A DNA stretch of 20,128 nt, from NCBI GenBank assembly GCA_900313285.1, contig OMQP01000007.1:1-20128 (forward strand), given 5' to 3'. Each line of letters begins with the position of its first letter. The stretch's first letter is position 1. The position numbers and the translations under genes are program-made. The stretch comes from an uncultured Pseudomonadota bacterium (GTDB lineage: Bacteria > Pseudomonadota > Alphaproteobacteria > Rs-D84). Below, piece by piece: positions 14,079 through 20,128 of the stretch. The notes under the pieces are model-generated. The model was given only the letters and a program-made list of their open reading frames with translations. It had not been told where the DNA came from and searched no databases.

Positions 14079-14720
14079 TTACCTATCTGTCTTGTTTGTT
14101 ATTATTTTATAACCCATGCCACGAACAGTGATTATATCTATATCTGATAATACACTATTTATTTTATTGCGCAAGCGTTTTGCGACCATGGGGGTGGCGG
14201 AAACAATATTTCCAATTGGGCTCATAAGCTTGTGCAATAATTTTTTTTCTTCGCTGGATAAAGCGAGCAAACTTTGGTGTCCCGAAGCATCTTTTACAAA
14301 AAATTCATCGTTTGTGAATATCAAACCAATATTATCTGTTTTTTTGGATTGAATTGGGTTGTTTTTTATAATGTTGTTTAATCTTAGAACCAATTCTTGT
14401 AGCTGAAACGGTTTAGACATATAGTCATTTGCTCCGCCTGACAGTCCATCTATAGCATTTTCTGCCCCCGACATAGCCGTTAACATAATAACAGGGGTTT
14501 CGTCACCGTTTTGACGAATTCGCTTTAAAAAAGTTAATCCGTCCATACCAATCATCATGCGATCTAGTACAATGGCATCGACAGTAATTCTGTTTAAAAT
14601 TTTAGATGCTTCTTCTGCAGATGATGCGGTTATTGTGGCAAAATCAGCCATGCGCAACCCTTTGGCAAGTGAATTTCGCAACATTACATCATCATCAATA
14701 ACAAGTATATTTTTGGTCAT
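14079..14720 (-). CDS. OmpR-family response regulator
   Basis: A two-component regulator paired with the kinase downstream. The receiver domain (1-120) has the acidic pair Asp10/Asp11, the phospho-acceptor Asp53 (IVLDRMM), Thr81 and Lys103 (MSKPF), all complete. The C-terminal region (about 130-213) carries a winged-helix ending in ITVRGMGYKI, the signature of OmpR-type DNA-binding domains. This domain is short and diverged: 213 residues overall against 239 for OmpR, and the usual recognition-helix pattern is hard to see. The ribosome binding site is weak. It follows the secreted-protein gene after 53 bases and is probably transcribed from the 15750-15779 promoter. Confidence 0.92.
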   Translation of the reverse strand: MTKNILVIDDDVMLRNSLAKGLRMADFATITASSAEEASKILNRITVDAIVLDRMMIGMDGLTFLKRIRQNGDETPVIMLTAMSGAENAIDGLSGGANDYMSKPFQLQELVLRLNNIIKNNPIQSKKTDNIGLIFTNDEFFVKDASGHQSLLALSSEEKKLLHKLMSPIGNIVSATPMVAKRLRNKINSVLSDIDIITVRGMGYKIITNKTDR

Positions 14721-14746
14721 TTGCGTTGAGTCTATGCTTTTTTATC

Positions 14747-14768
14747 CCAACGGTTGTCAGACCGCTGG
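14747..14768 (-). other. Inverted repeat between the secreted protein gene and the response regulator
   Basis: CCAACGGT (14747-14754) and ACCGCTGG (14761-14768) form an 8-bp stem with one G-U pair. There is no T-tract on the minus strand, so it is not a classical terminator. It may partially attenuate or stabilise the upstream message, setting a ratio between secreted protein and regulator. Confidence 0.4.
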
Positions 14769-14773
14769 ATATA

Positions 14774-15715
14774 TTATTTGTCTAATGCTTCTACTGCATA
14801 TTCGCCAGGTTGAATTGCGCGACCTGGATTGTCAAGGTTTTCACCATATTTGTATGTAGAAGCACGGAATTTAGCCCCGTTTGTAGTAAATTCTGTTTTG
14901 AATACTAAATATCCGTTTGAACCACCTGTTGTTGGCCCCTGCATGCCCAATGAATAATATGCACCAATTAAACCATAGTCCAAATCGATATAATCAACAC
15001 TTAACAATAATGAAATGTTTGACATACCATCGCTTGTTAAATTGCAGGCAAATTCACGATTGGCTAACACTGCGTGAGAATTGTTTGGCACAGAAATATC
15101 CATCACAGTTGGTTCGCACGTACGTTGTATACCGTTTACTAAAAATTCATATGTCATAGTTGTTGTTGCACGTGATAAACCAGTAGATAAATTAACCTGG
15201 GATATAGTTGCCTTTGGTATTTTTATCAAGGCATTCGCAATTCCCGAACGTACAGGAAGCGAGATGCCAGATTGTAAACAACTGCGCGAAAAAGGATCTG
15301 CTTCACATATATAAAGACGCGAATGTGCATTAGTCATAAACATGTTTGCCAAGCTGTTGAATAAAAATGTACGTGTTATACGATTATTTAAACGTGTACA
15401 GTTAAAATCACGACAAATCACAGTAGGTCTTTCTGTAAAGTTTACGCCAGGATGCGTTTGTGTTTCTTCACTTCGTGTCTGATATATAACTTCGTCATAA
15501 TCTACAGCATCGTCCATATTCATAAATTCTGTTTCAGGAATAAAATTAGGATCATCAGGATACGCATAATAAGAACGAACAGGTACTTCTGTATACACTG
15601 TATCAAATGTTTCAGAAGTTATAATTTGTGTAGCAGAATTGTTTTCATACATATCTGCGTATGCGACATTCGCGCAAATTGCTGTAAATGCGATTAACGA
15701 AATGACTTTTTTCAT
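14774..15715 (-). CDS. Secreted or periplasmic six-cysteine protein, unrecognised
   Basis: A 313-residue exported protein. Residues 1-20 are a signal peptide with AYA before Asp21. The mature part begins with an acidic, Tyr-rich, probably unstructured section (21-95). It is followed by a folded region with six Cys (101, 106, 137, 146, 200, 224) that could form three disulfides, and beta-rich C-terminal segments (LLSVDYIDLDYGLIGAYYS, YLVFKTEF). I do not recognise the family. ATG at 15715 has a strong AGGAAAGG ribosome binding site. It is the first gene of the cluster with the OmpR/EnvZ-like pair and argS, so it could be a target or partner of that envelope sensor; that is inference. Confidence 0.85.
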   Translation of the reverse strand: MKKVISLIAFTAICANVAYADMYENNSATQIITSETFDTVYTEVPVRSYYAYPDDPNFIPETEFMNMDDAVDYDEVIYQTRSEETQTHPGVNFTERPTVICRDFNCTRLNNRITRTFLFNSLANMFMTNAHSRLYICEADPFSRSCLQSGISLPVRSGIANALIKIPKATISQVNLSTGLSRATTTMTYEFLVNGIQRTCEPTVMDISVPNNSHAVLANREFACNLTSDGMSNISLLLSVDYIDLDYGLIGAYYSLGMQGPTTGGSNGYLVFKTEFTTNGAKFRASTYKYGENLDNPGRAIQPGEYAVEALDK

Positions 15716-15735
15716 GGCTTTTAACCTTTCCTAGT

Positions 15736-15755
15736 TATTATTTACATAAATAATA
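15736..15755. promoter_or_regulatory. 20-bp perfect palindrome over the -10 box, operator candidate
   Basis: Arms TATTATTTA and TAAATAATA with a 2-base centre. It overlaps the -10 box (15750-15755) and the expected transcription start of the minus-strand cluster, an ideal position for a repressor. Confidence 0.45.
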
Positions 15756-15779
15756 GAATATTTTACGGGTCTATGTCAA
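15750..15779 (-). promoter_or_regulatory. Promoter of the secreted protein / OmpR-EnvZ / argS cluster
   Basis: Perfect TTGACA (-35, 15779-15774) and TATTAT (-10, 15755-15750) with an 18-base spacer on the minus strand. Confidence 0.65.
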
Positions 15780-15796
15780 AGCAAAAAATATTTTTA

Positions 15797-15826
15797 TTGA
15801 AAATAATTACAACTTTGTTCTATAAA
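15797..15826 (+). promoter_or_regulatory. Promoter of the hydrolase-ruvB-ybgC-tolQRA operon
   Basis: TTGAAA (15797-15802) and TATAAA (15821-15826) with an 18-base spacer, about 34 bases from the start codon. It is divergent from the promoter at 15750-15779. Confidence 0.5.
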
Positions 15827-15859
15827 TATGATAAGATATATAAAAAGTAAGGTGAAAAA

Positions 15860-16519
15860 ATGGTAGATGTTATTATTACAGGTGAATCTGGAAAATTACA
15901 TGCGGTATATCATAAATCTGAAATAGAAGCGGCGCCTTTGGCTGTGGTGCTTTCTGGCAGTCCACGTCAAAAATGCCATATGAACGACCGGGTGTCATAT
16001 GCAATGTTTCGTGCTTTTATGGATATTGGTTTTTCTGTTGTGCGTTTTAACTATCGTGGGGTCAACGATTCAGAAGGGTCAATTGGAACAACTTCTGAAA
16101 ATATGTTAGATATAGCAACTGTGATAGATTGGATTCAAAACAAAAACGAAGACAGTGATAAAATTTGGTTGGCTGGACATCAGTTGGGTGCATGGTATGT
16201 ATTGCAAGCAATGATGAGACGTCCGGAAATTTCTGGGTTTGCGCTGGTTTCGCCGGATCCATCGGTTTCTGACTTTGGGTTCTTGTCACCTCGACCAAAT
16301 CGTGGTTTGTTATTGCAAGGAATGAACGAAGGTGACGAAGCAAATGCTTTTGGTGTGCATTTAACCCAAATTTTGAAAAAACAGGCCCAGATAGACCTGG
16401 AAACAATTCGTGTTAAAAACGCGGATGCAAATTATTCACAACCTGCTGATTTACGCCAAATGTATAATGATTTAAAGGCATATGTTGGACGTGAAAACGC
16501 AGATAACAAACTGTTGTAA
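15860..16519 (+). CDS. Alpha/beta-hydrolase-fold protein lacking the catalytic triad
   Basis: A 219-residue protein of the COG2945-like alpha/beta-hydrolase group, recognised by FSVVRFNYRGVNDSEGS (58-74) and by MMRRPEISGFALVSPDPSVSDFGFLSPRP (118-146), a conserved block in this family. The nucleophile elbow normally reads G-x-S-x-G; here it is GHQLG (106-110), with Gln108 encoded by CAG at 16181. The expected catalytic Asp (in GDKD-like sequence) is replaced around GMNEGD (154-159), and the expected His (NHFF-like) is Asn191 in ADANYS. It therefore looks like an inactive fold that may bind rather than hydrolyse. The start has a strong AAGGTGA ribosome binding site. It is the first gene of the operon, 5 bases before ruvB, where ruvA often sits. 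Confidence 0.85.
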   Translation: MVDVIITGESGKLHAVYHKSEIEAAPLAVVLSGSPRQKCHMNDRVSYAMFRAFMDIGFSVVRFNYRGVNDSEGSIGTTSENMLDIATVIDWIQNKNEDSDKIWLAGHQLGAWYVLQAMMRRPEISGFALVSPDPSVSDFGFLSPRPNRGLLLQGMNEGDEANAFGVHLTQILKKQAQIDLETIRVKNADANYSQPADLRQMYNDLKAYVGRENADNKLL

Positions 16520-16524
16520 AAAAA

Positions 16525-17514
16525 ATGGAAGAAAACAAACGTTTTTTAGATCCAAATATTCCAGATGATATGGCGGCAACCATTCGTCCTAAAACTTTGG
16601 ATGATTTTATTGGGCATGATGCGTTAAAACAAAATTTATCGGTTTTTGTGTCTGCTGCTCGCAGCCGTGGGGAAGCAATGGATCATGTGTTGTTATATGG
16701 ACCTCCGGGACTGGGAAAAACAACACTTGCGCATATTGTTGCAAATGAATTGGGTACAAATTTTCGCGCGACTTCTGCACCAATGTTAACTAAACAAGGC
16801 GATTTGGCGGCTATATTAACAGCTTTGGAACCTATGGATGTGTTATTTATAGATGAAATCCATCGTTTGCCAACTGCTATCGAAGAAGTTTTGTATTCTG
16901 CAATGGAAGATTATAAATTAGATATCATGTTGGGCGAAGGACCTACTGCTAAATCTGTTCGTATAGATTTGCCACCATTTACATTGGTTGGTGCAACAAC
17001 GCGTACGGGCTTGCTTTCAAATCCATTGCGCGACAGATTTGGTATAGATTTAAGATTATCTTTTTACCCTGCTTCTGATTTGGCAAAAATCATTGTGCGC
17101 AGTGCAAATATTCTTGGAACACAAATAGATGAATCTGGTGCCAAAATGTTGGCTGAATCTTCGCGCGGAACGCCCCGTATTGCTAATCGTTTGTTAAAAC
17201 GTGCGCGTGATTTTGCTGCAGCGATGGGTAAAGATTTTATAGATACCGAAACGATAAAAACCACATTGTACCAATTGCATATAGATGAAAAAGGATTAGA
17301 TGAAATCGATCGTGAGTACATTCGTACAATTATAAATCATTATGCAGGTGGCCCGGTCGGTATAGATAATTTGGCTGCAGCATTAAGCGAACCATCGGAT
17401 ACAATCGAAGACGTAATTGAACCATATTTAATGCAACTTGGTTTTATTCAACGTACACCGCGCGGCCGTGTTGTAACGGAAAATGGTTACAGACATATTG
17501 GTCTTGAAAAATAA
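16525..17514 (+). CDS. ruvB: Holliday junction branch migration ATPase RuvB
   Basis: RuvB is the AAA+ motor that, with RuvA, moves Holliday junctions. The 329-residue protein has the N-terminal lead RPKTLDDFIGHDALKQNL (21-38), Walker A GPPGLGKTT (59-67), Walker B FIDEIHRL (108-115), sensor I GATTRTG (156-162) and the arginine-finger region LRDRFG (168-173). The C-terminal winged helix ends in FIQRTPRGR...Y. All motifs are intact and the length is normal. It starts 5 bases after the hydrolase stop without a Shine-Dalgarno, so translation is probably coupled. ruvA and ruvC are not in the window. Confidence 0.98.
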   Translation: MEENKRFLDPNIPDDMAATIRPKTLDDFIGHDALKQNLSVFVSAARSRGEAMDHVLLYGPPGLGKTTLAHIVANELGTNFRATSAPMLTKQGDLAAILTALEPMDVLFIDEIHRLPTAIEEVLYSAMEDYKLDIMLGEGPTAKSVRIDLPPFTLVGATTRTGLLSNPLRDRFGIDLRLSFYPASDLAKIIVRSANILGTQIDESGAKMLAESSRGTPRIANRLLKRARDFAAAMGKDFIDTETIKTTLYQLHIDEKGLDEIDREYIRTIINHYAGGPVGIDNLAAALSEPSDTIEDVIEPYLMQLGFIQRTPRGRVVTENGYRHIGLEK

Positions 17515-17537
17515 CTTTAAATTTACGGAATAACATT

Positions 17538-17912
17538 ATGGAAAAAGTGCATATTTTTAATTTTGCTGTCGCGTATGCGGATACCGATGCAGAAGGAATA
17601 ATGTATCACGGACGCTATATAGAAATTGGTGAACGTGCTCGTTCAAATTGGTCCAAAAATATTGTGGTGCCAGATGGTGATTTGGGCTTTGTTGTTCGTG
17701 AATTAAATATAAAATATTTGCAGCCTCTTTTATTAAATGACGAATTTATTGTCGAAACACATCCTGTAAAAATTGGTGCTGCGTCTATGACAATCGAACA
17801 AAAGTTCGTGAAAGATGGTCAAATTTGTGCTATAATGAATATAACAATAGCGTATCTTGGTTCTGATATGCGTCCAAAGGCAATACCAGAAACCATACTA
17901 AATATGTTATAA
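17538..17912 (+). CDS. ybgC: YbgC/Tol-Pal-associated acyl-CoA thioesterase
   Basis: A hot-dog-fold thioesterase that in many proteobacteria heads the tol genes. The 124-residue protein has the family signature YADTDAEGIMYHGRYIEIGE (13-32); Asp17 aligns with the catalytic Asp18 of E. coli YbgC. LGFVVRELNIKYLQPLLLND (residues 49-68) is also typical. The ribosome binding site is weak (ACGGA). It lies 23 bases after ruvB and 29 before tolQ. The family acts on short-chain or acyl-carrier-bound substrates at the inner membrane. Confidence 0.92.
   Translation: MEKVHIFNFAVAYADTDAEGIMYHGRYIEIGERARSNWSKNIVVPDGDLGFVVRELNIKYLQPLLLNDEFIVETHPVKIGAASMTIEQKFVKDGQICAIMNITIAYLGSDMRPKAIPETILNML
17828..17836 (+). 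promoter_or_regulatory. Possible internal extended -10 promoter for tolQRA
   Basis: TGCTATAAT inside ybgC matches the extended -10 consensus (TG-N-TATAAT). No good -35 is present. It lies about 105 bases before tolQ. Weak evidence. Confidence 0.25.
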
Positions 17913-17941
17913 AAACAACAAAACAATGGAGAGAAAATATT

Positions 17942-18433
17942 ATGGAAAACAGTTTTTCTTTGTTATCTTTATTCAGCGGTCGTGATTTAATGACGCTTTT
18001 TGTATCTTTGATTTTGGTCGGGGCCAGTATATTGTCTTGGGCTGTAATCATTGAAAAAATTCGTCTTTGGAATTATCAAAAACACAATCCGGTATCTGTA
18101 AAACATGGCGACAATTTAGACACAATAGTTGATAAACTTATTCGTCCATTTGATAAAAATTTATGGTTTTTGTCCATGGTTTCGTATGTTGCACCGTTCA
18201 TAGGTTTGTTTGGAACGGTATGGGGTGTTATGGATTCGTTTGCGTCTATCGGTGTTAACCAATCAGTCAGTATTGGTGTTATTGCGCCGGGTTTGGCGGT
18301 TGCACTTGGAACGACGGCTTTGGGTTTAATAGCTGCGGTTCCTGCGGCAATTGCATACAATGTGTTTTCTAAAAAATCAGATGATTTGTATGACGAATTA
18401 GATGATGCGGTTAAAGAATTAAAACATAAATAA
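17942..18433 (+). CDS. tolQ: TolQ/ExbB-family proton-channel subunit, compact form
   Basis: TolQ with TolR forms the proton-driven motor that energises TolA. The 163-residue protein has TM1 at about 17-38, TM2 at about 76-98 and TM3 at about 113-140. The C-terminal part is canonical: APFIGLFGTVWGVMDSF (84-100), then IAPGLAVALGTTALGLIAAVPAAIAYN (114-140). The cytoplasmic loop between TM1 and TM2 is only about 37 residues, against roughly 90-100 in E. coli TolQ (230 residues), so it lacks much of the family's cytoplasmic domain. The start has a GGAGAG ribosome binding site. Genomic position (ybgC before, tolR and tolA after) supports TolQ over ExbB. Confidence 0.92.
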   Translation: MENSFSLLSLFSGRDLMTLFVSLILVGASILSWAVIIEKIRLWNYQKHNPVSVKHGDNLDTIVDKLIRPFDKNLWFLSMVSYVAPFIGLFGTVWGVMDSFASIGVNQSVSIGVIAPGLAVALGTTALGLIAAVPAAIAYNVFSKKSDDLYDELDDAVKELKHK

Positions 18434-18447
18434 TCAAAGGTTTAATA

Positions 18448-18852
18448 ATGTCCAGAAGACGTTCAAATGTCAGTGATGCTAATATGTCATTGACACCAAT
18501 GATAGATATTATGACGACACTGCTTGCTGTGTTTATGGTAACCACGCCAATGATGACGACAGGTATAGATATTGAATTGCCACGTGCTGGAACGTCTGCA
18601 ATGACTGGCAATGATCATGCAATTCAAATCAGTGTTGATGCCAGTGGTAATTATTATTTGTTGGAACAAAAATTACCACGCGATGAAATAGTAAAACGTG
18701 CAATCGCTATGCGTGGCGAAAACCCAAATCTTGCAATTACTTTAAGCGGTGATACGCATGCTGATTATGGTGCTGTAATGTCGATGATGGGTAAATTAAA
18801 AGATGTTGGTTTTCAACGTGTTGGTTTACGTACACAATTGGATAACAAATAA
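18448..18852 (+). CDS. tolR: TolR/ExbD-family proton-channel subunit
   Basis: A small bitopic protein of 134 residues. The N-terminus SRRRSNVSDANMSLTPMID (2-20) leads into a TM at about 14-38. Asp20 corresponds to the essential Asp23 of E. coli TolR. A periplasmic domain (about 40-134) follows, with the usual ELPRAG and VSVDASGNYYL-like beta segments and a C-terminal VGLRTQ. The start has an AAAGG ribosome binding site, 14 bases after tolQ, and the stop overlaps tolA by one base (TAATG). Confidence 0.95.
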   Translation: MSRRRSNVSDANMSLTPMIDIMTTLLAVFMVTTPMMTTGIDIELPRAGTSAMTGNDHAIQISVDASGNYYLLEQKLPRDEIVKRAIAMRGENPNLAITLSGDTHADYGAVMSMMGKLKDVGFQRVGLRTQLDNK

Positions 18853-19598
18853 TGAAAAAAGAAACGCAATTTCAAAGCGAAAATTTTTTAATATCCGTTT
18901 GCGGACATATGGTTTTGATTGCAATAATGATGATATCGTTTTCAATTGTTGTTGATCGTGCAAAATTGGTTACACCAAATCGTGTTCAAATCATAGAACT
19001 GGATTTAAAAAATGTAAAAATAACTGGTGACGAAACTAAGCTTTATAATACTACAACGCCGGATGTAAAAACACCTGAAAAAAACGATAAAAAAGCCGAG
19101 GAACCAAAAAATATTCCGGATGAAAAAATTGACTTAAAACAGCCAACTATGATTGAAAACGAAAGTAAAACTTTAAATAAGGAAAAGCCGGCTAAAAAAA
19201 CGGAAAAAACTGTCGAAGATAAACCTGTTCCACGTAAAAAAACAGTAGTTCGTGTTAATCGTGAAGTGTTGTCTCTTGACCGGACTATGACGGTATCGGT
19301 TATTGATGCATTACGCGTCGCATTAACACGTTGTTGGAACATAGATACCACACGTCCAAATTTGGAAAATATTCGCCTTACTGCACACATAAAATTTTTA
19401 CCGACGGGTGTAGTTGACAGATTATGGTTTGAATCTGAATCGCGTGCAGCAACAGATCCTGATTTTGCATATGTGTTGGATACTGCTAAATCTGCGATTA
19501 AAACATGTTCGCCGTTTTCAATGTTGCCACGTAATGAATACAGCAAATGGAAAGATACGTCTGTAACCTTTTACCCGACCAGTGGCAAAGTCATGTAA
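18852..19598 (+). CDS. tolA: TolA-like periplasm-spanning protein
   Basis: TolA links the TolQR motor to the outer membrane. The 248-residue protein has a single TM at about 12-34 and a Lys/Glu/Pro-rich linker at about 55-130. A C-terminal domain (about 145-248) has ALRVALTRCWNID, HIKFLPTGVVDRLWF and two Cys (161 and 219) that could form the disulfide known in TolA domain III. The linker is much shorter than in E. coli (421 residues in total), so the reach is small. No Shine-Dalgarno is visible; the start shares a base with the tolR stop (TAATG), and coupling is likely. tolB and pal do not follow: the operon ends in a terminator. Confidence 0.88.
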   Translation: MKKETQFQSENFLISVCGHMVLIAIMMISFSIVVDRAKLVTPNRVQIIELDLKNVKITGDETKLYNTTTPDVKTPEKNDKKAEEPKNIPDEKIDLKQPTMIENESKTLNKEKPAKKTEKTVEDKPVPRKKTVVRVNREVLSLDRTMTVSVIDALRVALTRCWNIDTTRPNLENIRLTAHIKFLPTGVVDRLWFESESRAATDPDFAYVLDTAKSAIKTCSPFSMLPRNEYSKWKDTSVTFYPTSGKVM

Positions 19599-19601
19599 AA
19601 C

Positions 19602-19629
19602 AAAAAATCGCCGATTGGCGATTTTTTTT
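19602..19629. terminator. Bidirectional terminator between tolA and rnpB
   Basis: AAAAAATCGCC (19602-19612) pairs with GGCGATTTTTT (19617-19627) around a 4-base loop. It has a T-run on each strand, so it can end tolA from the left and rnpB from the right. Confidence 0.9.
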
Positions 19630-19964
19630 ATAACCAGGTGTTCAATAAGCCGGATTCTGTTCAATCGCGTTGCGATTGCAAGCATAATTAATCTGCAGAT
19701 TGCGTTACCGCAAAATGTCAAGCCCCCTACCCGATTCCTTAAACGATTCGGAACAAATCTTGGAATCCTTTTTGGAGTTGCTGCACATAGAGATTGCCCG
19801 TTTCACCGTAATTGAATACGCTCGTCTCTGTTGCTCTGATCGTCGGGTTACCCCGCGTGGCCGTTAACCACTATGTTGTTCCGATGCAGTCCGGACTTTC
19901 CTCTGAATTGTGATTATACGGATAAACCGCATCCAATTCAGCTATGCTTTTTCGCGCCTGGTGC
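19630..19964 (-). ncRNA. rnpB: RNase P RNA (bacterial type A, compact)
   Basis: The catalytic RNA that matures tRNA 5' ends. On the minus strand it has the 5' core GAGGAAAGTCCGGAC (19903-19889) and the 3' core ACAGAATCCGGCTTA (19660-19646), which pair as helix P4. The P8/P9-like GGTGAAACGGGC is near 19800. A stem with GGTAA (TTGCGGTAACGCAA, near 19700-19713) fits the L15 loop that binds the tRNA CCA end. P1 is ACCAGG (19962-19957) with CCTGGT (19638-19633), giving about 335 nt, at the short end of the type. The start is set by the promoter at 19970-19997 and the 3' end by P1. Exact ends are approximate. Confidence 0.95.
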
Positions 19965-19969
19965 TATAT

Positions 19970-19997
19970 ATAATAACATGCGAAAAATGATTTTCAA
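19970..19997 (-). promoter_or_regulatory. Promoter of rnpB
   Basis: TTGAAA (-35, 19997-19992) and TATTAT (-10, 19975-19970) with a 16-base spacer on the minus strand. The start would fall at about 19963, at the first base of helix P1. Confidence 0.55.
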
Positions 19998-20128
19998 CCA
20001 TTTTGTATAGACAAAAAACAACCCCTAAAACACAGGAACAAGCGCAGATTTCGGCAAAAAATAAATGCAATGTATTGACAGCTTTTTTGTTGTGTTCACA
20101 TATGATTTTTTTCTAGAATTGAGATTAA
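19998..20128. other. Terminal stretch without a supported gene
   Basis: AT-rich with no ORF that I can support. A TTGACA at 20075-20080 on the plus strand may start a promoter for a gene beyond the window, but a suitably spaced -10 is not clear (TATGAT lies 20 bases away). Confidence 0.4.

Noticed and set aside
14747..14768. Terminator between the secreted protein and the regulator
   Set aside because: A hairpin forms, but an A-run instead of a T-run follows on the minus strand.
19582..19815. Plus-strand ORF of 77 codons
   Set aside because: Overlaps the tolA end, the terminator and rnpB; coding by chance in an RNA gene.
20075..20106. Plus-strand promoter TTGACA...TATGAT near the right edge
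   Set aside because: The 20-base spacing is too long and no gene is visible before the window ends.

Overview
The window is AT-rich and densely packed, and it reads as a chromosomal segment of an alphaproteobacterium. Likely a gut-associated, uncultured lineage of the Rs-D84/Enterousia or RF32 kind; that placement is inference from protein style, not a database result. Support comes from the Gram-negative Tol genes behind ruvB and ybgC, an EnvZ/OmpR-like pair, a six-domain ribosomal protein S1, and a large secreted Cys-rich protein with a LamG-like module of the kind seen in animal-gut bacteria. There are no transposases, integrases, CRISPR arrays or tRNAs that I can see.

Left part (1-5617, all on the minus strand): the 5' part of an adenylate-kinase-like gene, rpsA (S1), thyA, an unrecognised 331-residue protein, and tig (trigger factor). 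Each appears to be its own transcription unit. In each junction a GC-rich hairpin ends the upstream gene and the -35 box of the next gene lies in or just after its T-tract. A 37-bp terminator plus -35 module is duplicated exactly on both sides of thyA. The rpsA leader is long, lacks a clear Shine-Dalgarno and can be folded as a 5'-terminal hairpin with a possible pseudoknot.

Middle (5618-9276): a divergent promoter region, then a plus-strand cluster with a 994-residue secreted mosaic protein and two small single-membrane-segment proteins, one of them too short for routine ORF calling. It ends in a bidirectional terminator shared with rpsI.

Right-middle (9277-15715, minus strand): rplM-rpsI, with an S9 that carries an unusual histone-H1-like Lys/Ala tail. 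Next comes a tight five-gene cluster: secreted six-Cys protein, response regulator, histidine kinase, argS, unknown protein. Its promoter carries a 20-bp perfect palindrome over the -10 box.

Right end (15716-20128): a plus-strand operon of a degenerate alpha/beta hydrolase that has lost its catalytic triad, ruvB, ybgC, tolQ (unusually short), tolR and tolA. It ends in a bidirectional terminator facing rnpB, the RNase P RNA, on the minus strand. tolB, pal and ruvA are not present here. The last 130 bases hold no gene that I can support.
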